Shown here: piece by piece, positions 6,805 through 16,900 of the stretch | How positions within the stretch are numbered: the stretch's first letter is position 1 | Layout: every line of letters begins with the position of its first letter | DNA from: Cellvibrionaceae bacterium | GTDB lineage: Bacteria > Pseudomonadota > Gammaproteobacteria > Pseudomonadales > Cellvibrionaceae | Assembly (NCBI GenBank): GCA_021151615.1 | Contig: JAGKXA010000070.1 | Span: 1 to 19,011 of the forward strand | DNA: 19,011 nt | Direction: 5' to 3' | The notes under the pieces: model-generated | Told to the model about the DNA's origin: nothing | The model's input: the letters and a program-made list of their open reading frames with translations, nothing else | Databases searched by the model: none | Position numbers and translations under genes: made by a program

Positions 6805-9168
6805 CTAATTAAAATCTCGTCCGCCGCCCACTAACACTTCGCGGTTACCATTGTGACCTGCAGAAGACACCACACCAGCCGCTTCCATGGTTTCAATTAA
6901 CCGCGCCGCGCGGTTGTAACCAATACGCAGTTTGCGTTGCACTGAAGAAATAGACGCTTTGCGCGATTCAATAACAAACTGCACTGCCTCGTCATAAAGT
7001 GCATCAGCTTCACCTTCATCCCCATCACCTCCTTCGCTCGGTAAACCGGGAACCGGAATCGAGTTGTTATCATCATCAGTAATGCCATCAATATATTGTG
7101 GAGCGCCGCGCTTTTTCCAATCGCCAACCACTTTATGCACTTCATGGTCATCCACAAAAGCGCCGTGAACACGAATGGGCACACTGGTACCGGATGGCAA
7201 ATACAACATATCGCCGTGGCCGAGCAATTGCTCTGCCCCGCCCTGATCCAGGATGGTACGCGAATCAATTTTGGAGGAAACCTGAAAGGCAATGCGCGTA
7301 GGCACGTTGGCTTTAATCAAACCGGTGATAATGTCTACCGACGGACGCTGGGTCGCCAGGATCAGGTGGATACCGGCCGCACGCGCTTTTTGTGCGATAC
7401 GGGCGATCAGCTGCTCCACTTTTTTCTTATCGACGATCATCATCATATCGGCGAATTCGTCGATCACCACCACAATAAATGGCAGCTCTTCCAAGTCCGG
7501 TGCGGTAGCTACTTCGGCACCGGCTTCAAAATTATCTTCCGGTTTGAATAACGGATCTTTAATCGGCTCGCCTGCTTTAATGGCATCGTCCACCTTGCGG
7601 TTAAAACCTGCGAGGTTACGCACACCTAAAGCCGACATCAGCTTGTAGCGACGCTCCATCTCACCCACGCACCAACGCAGGCCGTTGGAGGCATCTTTCA
7701 TATCGGTGATCACAGGTGTGAGCAAATGGGGAATACCCTCGTAAACCGAAAGCTCCAGCATTTTCGGGTCAACTAGAATCAGGCGCACTTCTTTAGGCGT
7801 TGATTTGTACAGCAGGCTGAGCAACATCACATTCACGCCCACAGATTTACCCGAACCCGTAGTACCAGCAACCAACAGGTGCGGCATCTTGGCAAGATCA
7901 GATACCACTGGTTCGCCCGAAATATCATGGCCCAACGCCATAGTCAGTGGTGATTTCGCATTATCGAAGGCTTCCGAGGCAATCACTTCCGAGAGACGCA
8001 CCATCTCGCGGTGTGCGTTGGGGATCTCTACCCCCATCACCGATTTACCGGGAATCACTTCCACCACCCGCACAGAAACTACCGCGAGCGAGCGCGCCAA
8101 ATCTTTCGCCAAACCTGAAATACGACTCGCCTTAATACCGGGCGCTGGCTGGATTTCAAATCGGGTCACTACCGGCCCCGGTTGAACTGACACGACTTCA
8201 ATATCAATGCCGAAATCCTTCAGCTTCAGTTCCAGCATACGCGACATGGCTTCCAGTGACTCTTTGGAATAGCCCTTATCGCTTCGTTTATCAGCCGGGT
8301 CGAGCAAGCTCAACGGCGGCAATGTGCCCACCGCTGGTTCCAGGGATTCAAACAGCGATGGCTGCTTTTCTTTTTCGACGCGAGGGCTGGGTGCCGGTTT
8401 CTTTTTCGGCGGCTCGGTAATGATGACTGGCGCTACGCGCTTGGCTTCCTGCTTAACGTGCTGCTCCACTACTTCGCGGCGATGTTCCTGGGCTTTGACG
8501 GCAATTTGCTTTTCTGCCCGCTCGCGGCGATAAACCTGCCATTTTTCCATGGCTTTATTGATACCAATTAACGTCCAGCGGCCGATATCCTCGCTGAGCT
8601 TTAACCAAGAGAGGTCGGTAAAAATCGTCATGCCCACTAAAAACATGCTGAGCAACAGCAGGGTTCCACCGGTGTAATTAAACGCACCAAAGACAGCATC
8701 AGAAACTGCTGCGCCCAATAAGCCACCATTGGAATAAGGCAATACGGATTGGCCATCGCTGTAATGCATGGCAGCAATACCAGTACCCGCAACCATTACG
8801 AGAACCAAACCTGCAGAGCGCAAGCCAAAGAATAACCAGTCGATGCCACCTTCGCGGTTGCGATCCTTTAATACCAGCCAGGCGCGGTAAGCAATCATCA
8901 CTGGAAATAAATAGGCAAGATAACCAAAGAGCGAGAAGAAGACATCAGCCATCCAGGCTCCAAAAGGCCCGCCCGCATTCTGCACTACGGCATTGTCGCC
9001 CGTGCGCGACCAACCCGGGTCATTCGGGTCGTAACTGACCATAGCGATCAGCAAATACAGACAAATCGCACCCAAACCGATCAAGGCGCCTTCTTTTAGC
9101 AGACGCACCAGCAGGTTGGAGGTCTGCTCGGATGCAGGTGCACGGCGTTGTGGACTAACTGATTTCAA
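6805..9168 (-). CDS. ftsK: DNA translocase FtsK
   Basis: FtsK is the septal DNA pump that clears the chromosome from the closing division site and activates XerCD at dif. With a TTG start at 9168 the protein is 787 aa. Four N-terminal membrane segments lie at about 27-46, 73-98, 112-134 and 168-189. The linker (about 205-290) is short and rich in Lys, Pro and Glu. The motor has Walker A GTTGSGKS (435-442) and Walker B VVVIDEFAD (566-574), followed by LILATQRPSVDIITG (602-616). The C-terminal gamma winged helix (about 720-787, with SISSVQRKLRIGYNRAARLIE) reads KOPS polarity signals and XerD. A TTG at 9213 would add 15 residues; I prefer 9168 because GGGA lies 8 nt upstream and the resulting length before the first membrane segment resembles Pseudomonas FtsK. 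There is no ATG or GTG alternative nearby. Confidence 0.96.
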   Translation of the reverse strand: MKSVSPQRRAPASEQTSNLLVRLLKEGALIGLGAICLYLLIAMVSYDPNDPGWSRTGDNAVVQNAGGPFGAWMADVFFSLFGYLAYLFPVMIAYRAWLVLKDRNREGGIDWLFFGLRSAGLVLVMVAGTGIAAMHYSDGQSVLPYSNGGLLGAAVSDAVFGAFNYTGGTLLLLSMFLVGMTIFTDLSWLKLSEDIGRWTLIGINKAMEKWQVYRRERAEKQIAVKAQEHRREVVEQHVKQEAKRVAPVIITEPPKKKPAPSPRVEKEKQPSLFESLEPAVGTLPPLSLLDPADKRSDKGYSKESLEAMSRMLELKLKDFGIDIEVVSVQPGPVVTRFEIQPAPGIKASRISGLAKDLARSLAVVSVRVVEVIPGKSVMGVEIPNAHREMVRLSEVIASEAFDNAKSPLTMALGHDISGEPVVSDLAKMPHLLVAGTTGSGKSVGVNVMLLSLLYKSTPKEVRLILVDPKMLELSVYEGIPHLLTPVITDMKDASNGLRWCVGEMERRYKLMSALGVRNLAGFNRKVDDAIKAGEPIKDPLFKPEDNFEAGAEVATAPDLEELPFIVVVIDEFADMMMIVDKKKVEQLIARIAQKARAAGIHLILATQRPSVDIITGLIKANVPTRIAFQVSSKIDSRTILDQGGAEQLLGHGDMLYLPSGTSVPIRVHGAFVDDHEVHKVVGDWKKRGAPQYIDGITDDDNNSIPVPGLPSEGGDGDEGEADALYDEAVQFVIESRKASISSVQRKLRIGYNRAARLIETMEAAGVVSSAGHNGNREVLVGGGRDFN

Positions 9169-9193
9169 TGGCGATATCCCGAATAATAATGAT

Positions 9194-9209
9194 CCCGGTA
9201 GCGACCGGG
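9194..9209 (-). other. GC-rich hairpin in the ftsK leader
   Basis: CCCGGT (9194-9199) and ACCGGG (9204-9209) form a perfect 6-bp stem with a 4-nt loop, 25 nt upstream of the preferred ftsK TTG at 9168. If translation starts at 9168 this lies in the 5' untranslated leader; if it starts at 9213 it is coding. Confidence 0.35.
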
Positions 9210-9228
9210 CCAAGGGTGAACGAGGGCT

Positions 9229-9234
9229 ATTGTA
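9229..9234 (-). promoter_or_regulatory. Candidate -10 box of an ftsK promoter
   Basis: TACAAT on the minus strand matches the sigma-70 -10 consensus at five of six positions and lies about 60 nt upstream of the preferred ftsK start. The best -35 at a 16-nt spacing (TGGTAA) matches only three of six. The rest of the 188-nt gap between the diguanylate cyclase and ftsK shows a 5-bp stem (9241-9245 with 9254-9258) and a run of seven A (9288-9294), but no convincing terminator. Confidence 0.3.
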
Positions 9235-9356
9235 ATAACTGGTGGCAGATTTACCACCGGCAAGATCACTCTGACAGGAAATAGGTTAAAAAAACTACCC
9301 GGCCCCAATGCACGAAGACTGGGACAAGCATTTTTGCGCAGAAATTCAACAGCGAA

Positions 9357-10874
9357 TTAATGATGCTGGGTATCAGAAATAATGGTTTTCATATCCGGCT
9401 GCCAGCAGGTGACCTGATTGCGGCCATGCTGTTTGGAATAGTAAAGGGCCTCGTCCGCCTGCTGGATAAGTTGGTTGGCAGTTACCGCCCCCATGCGAAT
9501 GGATGTCACACCAAAACTGCCAGTGACTTTAATTCCGTTGGTTACCTTTTCCTCAATTTTCTGGCGGCAGCGCTCGGCAATTAATTGCGCCTGCTCCAAT
9601 GGTGCGCCCGGCAAGATTACGCAAAACTCTTCACCACCAAAACGCGCCACCATATCCATATCGCGCACCACTTCGCGCAAACTGTTGGCTGCCATTTTAA
9701 TCACTTCATCGCCCGCTGCGTGACCATAGGTATCGTTTACTTTTTTGAAAAAATCAATATCCGCCATGATGCAACTGAATTCGGCATCCGTAGTACGCGC
9801 ACCATCAAATTTACTGCTTAAATGTTCGTAAAGTGCACGACGGTTGTAACAGTTAGTAAGCGGATCGCGCGTTGCAAGAAAAGTCAGCTCTTTATTTTTG
9901 CTTTCAATCGCCACCTGCGTTGCTGCCAACTGCTGGATCATTTCCTCCAACAAACGACTCTTGGTTTCCAATTCAGTAATATCTTCAAATACAGCAATGG
10001 TGCCTTGGCTCGCACCCTTAGAGTCCAAAATGGGCACAGCATTTACCTGAAAAATTGTGTCTTTGTCACTATTATTTGCATCAGGCAGAAGTACTCGCAC
10101 ACCGGTTTGCTTAACGCCGCTGCCAATCGCTTTCAACCAAGGGTATTCTCTCGTTTCTTGTTTAGGGTCTAAAAACCAACCTAAACTGCTGGCTTTTTTG
10201 CCCATGAGCGACTGCTCGGTACGCTGCAAATGTTCAATCATCGAATTATTTGCCAGCACTATTTGCTCGCGCCTATCCAGAATCAAAACACCTTCCGCCA
10301 AAATGTTTAGCGCGTTGCGCACCCGCGCAGGCACTACTGCACTGGGATCCAAATGTTTTAAGGCGCGCTTGATGTAAAACCAATAACCCACAAAACCACT
10401 GAGCGATACAAAGATCACCAACAAAATAAAGGTAGGCAATTTAAAAATCGGATGGCTATCACTTAACAGAGGTTCAAAACTTAATTCAAATTCAGCGCGC
10501 TTGGCTCCGTTGATCATAATGGGGAAACGTATGTGTGTGGGCGTTGATTCATTAGGTTTGGCTTTGGCCCAATTCTGTACATGTAATTTTGTTTGGGCGA
10601 CGATCACACCATCATTACGGCGTACAGCAACTGATAAAATTTCCGGATTGCGCTCTACCGATGACTCCAGCAAATACTGCAACAGCAATTCATCGCCGCG
10701 CATAATGGCCACGCTGACTTGGGACGCCAGGGTTTCAGCCAAACGCTTGCGCACTTCCAATTGTTGACGCTCAGCACCAGGCGCAAGCCCGATGGCCTGT
10801 GCCAAAATCAGGATGGAGATAGTAAGAATCACTAAGCCCAAACTTAAACGAACTGCTGGAGTAAAACCTAACAT
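9357..10874 (-). CDS. Membrane-bound PAS-GGDEF diguanylate cyclase
   Basis: This 505-aa inner-membrane protein is predicted to make c-di-GMP from two GTP. A membrane helix at about 11-30 and another at about 147-167 enclose a periplasmic sensing region of some 115 residues. A PAS-like domain follows (about 183-300, with GVLILDRREQIVLANNSM and the FEDITELE end), then a short coiled coil (300-330). The cyclase domain runs about 333-490. It has DPLTNCYNRRAL (337-348), DIDFFKKVNDTYGHAAGDEV (372-391) and the active-site signature GGEEF (413-417). RDMD (404-407), five residues before GGEEF, is an intact RxxD inhibitory site, so product feedback is expected. ATG 10874 has AGGGA about 5 nt upstream. 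It starts 37 nt after the giant surface-protein gene and is probably cotranscribed with it. Confidence 0.95.
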   Translation of the reverse strand: MLGFTPAVRLSLGLVILTISILILAQAIGLAPGAERQQLEVRKRLAETLASQVSVAIMRGDELLLQYLLESSVERNPEILSVAVRRNDGVIVAQTKLHVQNWAKAKPNESTPTHIRFPIMINGAKRAEFELSFEPLLSDSHPIFKLPTFILLVIFVSLSGFVGYWFYIKRALKHLDPSAVVPARVRNALNILAEGVLILDRREQIVLANNSMIEHLQRTEQSLMGKKASSLGWFLDPKQETREYPWLKAIGSGVKQTGVRVLLPDANNSDKDTIFQVNAVPILDSKGASQGTIAVFEDITELETKSRLLEEMIQQLAATQVAIESKNKELTFLATRDPLTNCYNRRALYEHLSSKFDGARTTDAEFSCIMADIDFFKKVNDTYGHAAGDEVIKMAANSLREVVRDMDMVARFGGEEFCVILPGAPLEQAQLIAERCRQKIEEKVTNGIKVTGSFGVTSIRMGAVTANQLIQQADEALYYSKQHGRNQVTCWQPDMKTIISDTQHH

Positions 10875-10911
10875 TTATTTCCCTTAACCAGAAAACTCAG
10901 CTGGACCAATA

Positions 10912-13900
10912 TTATTGGCCCGGATTTTTTTGTTGTGCGTGGTCAAACAAATACCCCACTTCTTTGGAGCTTTTATCTTCACGCGCACGATCTTTGCGTT
11001 GCTGCTCCAACTCTTTCTTGCGTTTATTCACTTCATCAAGGATTGGTAGTGGATCCAACCCGCGCCACAAAGGCAACATAGACATCAGGGTTAACAATAG
11101 ACTGCTGGCGCGCAAAGACCAAACCAATAGCCCGGTAGTCACTGAAAAAGTCAGCCCCGCCACTACAGCACGGCGATCCTGTTCCTCCTCCATGGCCACA
11201 TCCATCTGATCGCGAATGCGGCGCACCTCATTGTCAAAATCAGCAGCCTCCCAAGGAGCAAAGCCATCATCCGTTGCAATAAGACTAACCAGCGAAGAAG
11301 ACGCAGTCAGTGTTGTGACCGGTACATTTTGCGACTCCAGCACCGCTTCGAAACGCTCATAGTCACGACTGGATTTATCATTGGGTAAGGCAACATTATC
11401 GCGAGCATCATTCGAATCAGAGACTGGAGGCACCCCCTGGCCAGACGTTCCCGGTAAATTGGTATCTATCCCCGCTTCTGGCACGTTAACATCATCACCG
11501 TTGTTACCTGTACCCGGGTTACCACCATTACCATCTGTTGGTGGTGTGGTGGGCGGTGTTACCGGCGGCGTTGTTGGGACCTCGGTAACCGGTGGCACCG
11601 TGGGCGGCGTCACCGGCGGCTTGGAAGGAATTTCCGGGTCAGGAACAACCACTGGTGCCGTGACATTTACTTTAAAGCGCGTGTCTACCCATGCGCCGTC
11701 ATTGTCTTGCGCACGCAGGGTAATAAAAGTTTCCCCACCCGAATTAGCGGCAAATGAAATAGTCATCATGCCGGTGGCCTGACTCCATTGCACATTGGGC
11801 ACTACGCTTGTGTTGGTATTGGCAATTAACGAATATTGCAGTGTTGTACCATTTTCAATATCAGAAAATATTTTGCGCAGATCCAATTGCTGCGGCTGAG
11901 CACCCGCATTGACGTTAATGTCGTTAACGCCTGTGGATACCGGCACATCATTAACCGATGCAATGTTAATTCGCACGGCTGTTTCAACCGTTGCGCCGCT
12001 GGCATCCTGAGCGCGAATAATTAAATCACTGAAACCAAATTGATTAGCCCCGTAGCTAAACATTAATTTTCCAGTATTGGCATCTACCGTTGCACCGGTA
12101 ACCAAGGCGGTATTGGAGTTACTCACAACGGCATATTGCAGTTGATTTGCCGGTGTTTCTTCATCACTGAAGATAGAAAATAAATCCAGTTGATCGCCCG
12201 CCGCATCTTCAATGTTATTGATAGTAATTGACGCAGAGGCAACAGGTGTATCGTTCACAGCTTCAACCTGCACTGCAAACTGGAAACTCACACTGGCTTC
12301 GCCGTCGCTGGCAATCAAGTGAATACTGAGAGTACCAACATCGCTATTACCTGGGGTACCGGTGAATGTTAAGGTGCTAGCGTCAAAATGTAACCACGCG
12401 GGCAACGCTTGCCCATTCGCCAATTGCGCGCTGTAACTCAGCGAATCACCCAGATCGATATCATTAAACATCACCAATGGGAAACTGAGGTTAAATGGCT
12501 GGTCCTCGTGTGCAACAGGATTGACGCTCGGGGCAATCAGTGTCGGTGCATCATTGGTATTAACCACAGTAATTGAAAAAATATCACTGGCACTACCGCC
12601 ATTGCCATCACTTACACTGACTTGCAGATCAATCACACCTACATCGCTATTGCCCGGCGTACCTGAAAAAGTCCGCGTCGCTGCATCAAAACTCAACCAT
12701 GAAGGCAAGGCACCACCACCCGCCAATTGCACTGAATAACCAAGGGAGTCGCCTTCAGCATCGCTAAAAGCATTAGCAGGAATGGTGAATGAGAAATTGG
12801 AGTCTTCATTAACGGATTGATCACCGACACCCGCTTGCACCGCTGGCGGCAAATTCGCTGGCAACGCGTTAACCGTCACGCTAAAGGTATCGGTAACGCT
12901 GCCGCCATTACCATCGCTGGCAATCACATCAATAGCGACTGTACCAACATTTGCGGTGCCTGGAGTTCCACTAAATGTACGCGTAATTGCATCAAAGCCT
13001 AGCCAAGCAGGTAACGCCCCGCCGCCAGCAAGTTGCGCACTATAGGTCAGCGTCGCACCTGCATCCACATCAGCAAATGTGTTAGCAGGAAATTGAAAAT
13101 TAAATGCATTACTTTCAGTGGCAGTTTGGTCTGCAATCGGATTGGCGACCATAGGTGCGTCGTTGGTATTGGCAATAACAATATCGAACGTATCCGTCAC
13201 TGTGCCGCCATTACCATCATTGGCTATGACGTCAATCGATAAGGTGCCTACATCTGCATTCGCAGGGGTACCGCTGAACGTGCGTGTAACAGGATCAAAA
13301 CTCAACCAGGCTGGCAATGCACCACCACCGGCAACTTGGGCAGAATAAGTCAACACGTTGCCCACATCAACGTCAGCAAACGTATTCGCTGCAAATTGAA
13401 AATTAAATGCTGCATCTTCAGTGGCATTTTGATCGGGAATCGCATTGGCCACTGTGGGGGCATCATTCACATCATTCACCGTGATGGTGAAAGTATCGGT
13501 AACGGTACCGCCATTTCCATCATCAGCAATGACATCAATAGAAACAATCCCCAAATCCGCATTAGTGGGTGTACCACTGAAGGTGCGCGTAACCGCATTA
13601 AAACTTAACCAGGCAGGCAAGGCACCACCTCCCGCCAATTGTGCGGAATAAGTGAGCGTGTCACCTGCGTCAGAATCGACAAAGGTATTTGCAGCAAACT
13701 GGAAGTTAAACGCCGCGTTTTCGGTTGCGGTGCGGTCAGGAATTGCATTAGCAATGGTAGGGGCATCGTTGGTATTGGCAACCACAATATCAAAGGTATC
13801 TGTCACTGTACCGCCATTGCCATCATCAGCAATCACATCGATGGAAATAGTTCCTACATCACCATTGGCCGGTGTGCCACTAAAGGTGCGCGTAACAGGG

Positions 13901-16900
13901 TCGAAACTCAACCAGGCGGGCAGTGCTCCACCACCGGCCAGTTGTGCAGAGTAAGTGAGCGTATCGCCAACATCTGCATCAGCAAAGGTATTGGCGGCAA
14001 ATTGGAAATTAAAGGCCGCATCTTCCGTAGCATTTTGATTGGCAATTGCATTCGCAACTGTGGGTGCATCATTCGCATTGCCAACAACGATATTAAACGT
14101 ATCGACAACCGTACCGCCATTGCCATCGTCCGCTGTGACATCCACCGAAATAGTTCCTACATCGCCGTTCGCTGGTGTACCACTGAATGTGCGTGTGACA
14201 GGATCAAAACTCAACCAGGCAGGCAAGGCACCGCCGCCATTTAATTGCGCTGAATAAGTGAGTGTTGCACCGGTATCTATATCAGCAAAAGTATTCGCGG
14301 CAAATTGAAAATTAAATGCCGCATCTTCAGTGGCATTTTGATTGGGAATGGCGTTGGCGACTGTGGGCGCGTCGTTGGTATTTGCCACCACAATATCGAA
14401 AGTATCCGTTACAGTACCGCCGTTACCATCGTCCGCCGTGACATCGATCGAAATAGTTCCTACATCACCGTTTGCGGGTGTGCCGCTGAAAGTACGAGTA
14501 GCCGCGTTGAATGTTAACCAAGCAGGTAATGCGCCACCACCATTCAATTGCGCTGAATAAGTGAGTGTTGCACCGGCATCGACATCGGCAAATGTATTGG
14601 CGGCAAACTGAAAGTTAAACGCAGCGTCTTCGGTAGCATTTTGATTGGTAATTGCATTAGCAACGGCAGGTGCATCATTAGTGTTGGCAATAACAATATC
14701 AAAGGTATCCGTCACTGTACCGCCATTGCCGTCATCGGCAATCACATCTATCGAAACAGTTCCTACATCACCATTTGCGGGGGTTCCGCTAAAAGTCCGC
14801 GTAGCGGCGTTGAAAGTTAACCACGCCGGCAGTGCACCGCCGCCATTCAATTGCGCGGAATAAGTAAGTGTTGCTCCGGTATCTATATCAGCAAAAGTAT
14901 TCGCGGAAAATTGAAAATTAAATGCCGCATCTTCAGTGGCATTTTGATTGGGAATGGCGTTGGCGACTGTGGGTGCGTCGTTTGCGGCATTAACAGTAAT
15001 GTTGACGGTATCGGTGTCTGTAAGCGTTCCGCCAGTACCGGTATTGCCCTGGTCGCTGGTGGTAATGGATAAAACCGCTGCGCCGTTGTAATTCGATGTC
15101 GGATTATAGGTGAGCGTTGCCAGTGCGGTATTAATATCAGCAAGCGTACCGGTGAACACCAGGGTTGAATCAGCCGTGCCATCACCCGAGGTAAAACTTA
15201 ATCCTGTTGTACCAGCAAGCGTAAGAGTGCCATTAGTGACTGAAAGTGTGACTTCCAAAGTACCAGCAGCAACATCGGCATCACTAACCTGGATTTGATT
15301 ACTATTGCCAGCACTAAATACCAATGCGGTATCTTCTGTTGTCACCTGTGCACCGGGCACAGTATTTACCGGCGCATCATTAATTGCCGTGATATTAATT
15401 GTGGCAGTATCGTTTCCAGTTAATGCACCATCATTGGCAGTGATACTTAATGTCGCCGTCGCCGAGGGAGTATCACCGGCCAGACGATAGGTCAGAGTAC
15501 CGCCATTATTTCCCGCAAGGAAATCGTTTACTTGCGCCAAGGTTCCGGTGATAACCAAACTGGGAGTGCCGTTGCCGGAAAAAATGCTAACGCCTGTAGT
15601 GCCCACATTTGCCGTTAATTGACTATGAGGCGCCGGGCCTGCAATAGTGACAGTAACACTGTTCGTATCCACATCTGCAATGGATATGCCCGTGCCATGC
15701 AAATTAACTGCAGTCTGTTCATTGGTGTAATAATCCGTTAACGCAATGCTGACAGAAGGCGCATCATTCACGTTGGCTACGGTGATGCTAAATGTATCGG
15801 TAACCGAACCACCATTGCCATCGCTCGCAATTACATCTACAGAAAAACTGCCTACATCACCGTTCGCAGGTGTCCCGCTAAAGGTGCGCGTTGCAGCATT
15901 AAAACTTAACCAGGATGGCAGTGCCCCTCCCCCGGCTAATTGCGCGGAATAGGTTAAGGTATCGCCAGTATCCGGGTCATTAAATGTATTAGCGGCAAAC
16001 TGAAAATTGAATGCCGAATCTTCAGTCGCATTTTGATTGGGTATTGCATTAGCAACAGTAGGCGCATCATTGGTGTTGGCAACAACAATATTGAAGGTGT
16101 CAGTGACTGTACCGCCATTGCCATCGCTGGCAATAACATCAATGGATACAGTACCTACAAACGCGTTGGTAGGTGTACCGCTAAATGTGCGCGTTGCAGA
16201 ATCAAAACTTAGCCATGCAGGCAAGGCACCGCCGCCCGCTAATTGCGCAGTGTAACTAAGCGTATTACCCACATCCTGATCAGCAAAAGTATTCGCTGCA
16301 AAGGTAAAATTAAATACTGAGTCTTCAGTGGCATTTTGATTGGGAATGGCATTCGCAACTGTGGGTGCATCATTGCTATTGGCGATAACCAAATCAAACG
16401 TATCGGTTGCTGGCGTTCCACCATTGCCATCATCGGCAGTGACTTTAACAGAAATAGTTCCCACATCAGCGTTAGTGGGCGTGCCCGAAAATGTGCGTGT
16501 TGCGGCGTTAAAACTTAGCCATGCAGGCAGCGCACTGCCATCCGCCATAGTTGCGGTGTAGGTGAGTGTATCGCCGACATCGGCATCGTTAAAGGTATTG
16601 GCTGCAAATTGAAAATTAAATGCAGCATCTTCAGTTGCCGACTGATTGGGAATCGGATTAACAATTACCGGATCAATATTGGCGCCGCTGGAAACTTGAA
16701 AAGCAACATCGCGACCAGTATCTGCAACACCAGTACTGCCATGGAAAGAACCATTGGCATAAACATCGGAATTGTGGATGCCGGCTTTGACTTGCCCATC
16801 GTTACTGCTGGATTCAATTTTAATAAAGTAAAGCTGATTATCGGTGAGTACGGTGTTAGTAAAATCAAATGCCTTCCAGCCAATCGTGGTAGCAATATCG

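Noticed and set aside
6749..6807. Inverted arms TAGCACC / GGTGCTA around the ftsK stop codon
   Set aside because: Only 7 bp separated by 45 nt, with no T-run; chance is a sufficient explanation.
9241..9325. Rho-independent terminator after the diguanylate cyclase
   Set aside because: A seven-T run on the minus strand exists (9288-9294), but the nearest stem is only 4 bp (CCCA/TGGG) and ends about 9 nt away.
10875..10911. Hairpin between the giant gene and the diguanylate cyclase
   Set aside because: The stem CCAG/CTGG is only 4 bp and has no T-run after it, so it is not a credible terminator.
12250..14976. DGNGG segments considered as RTX calcium nonapeptides
   Set aside because: They occur once per 101-residue unit inside an Ig-like fold, not as tandem GGxGxDxxx runs.
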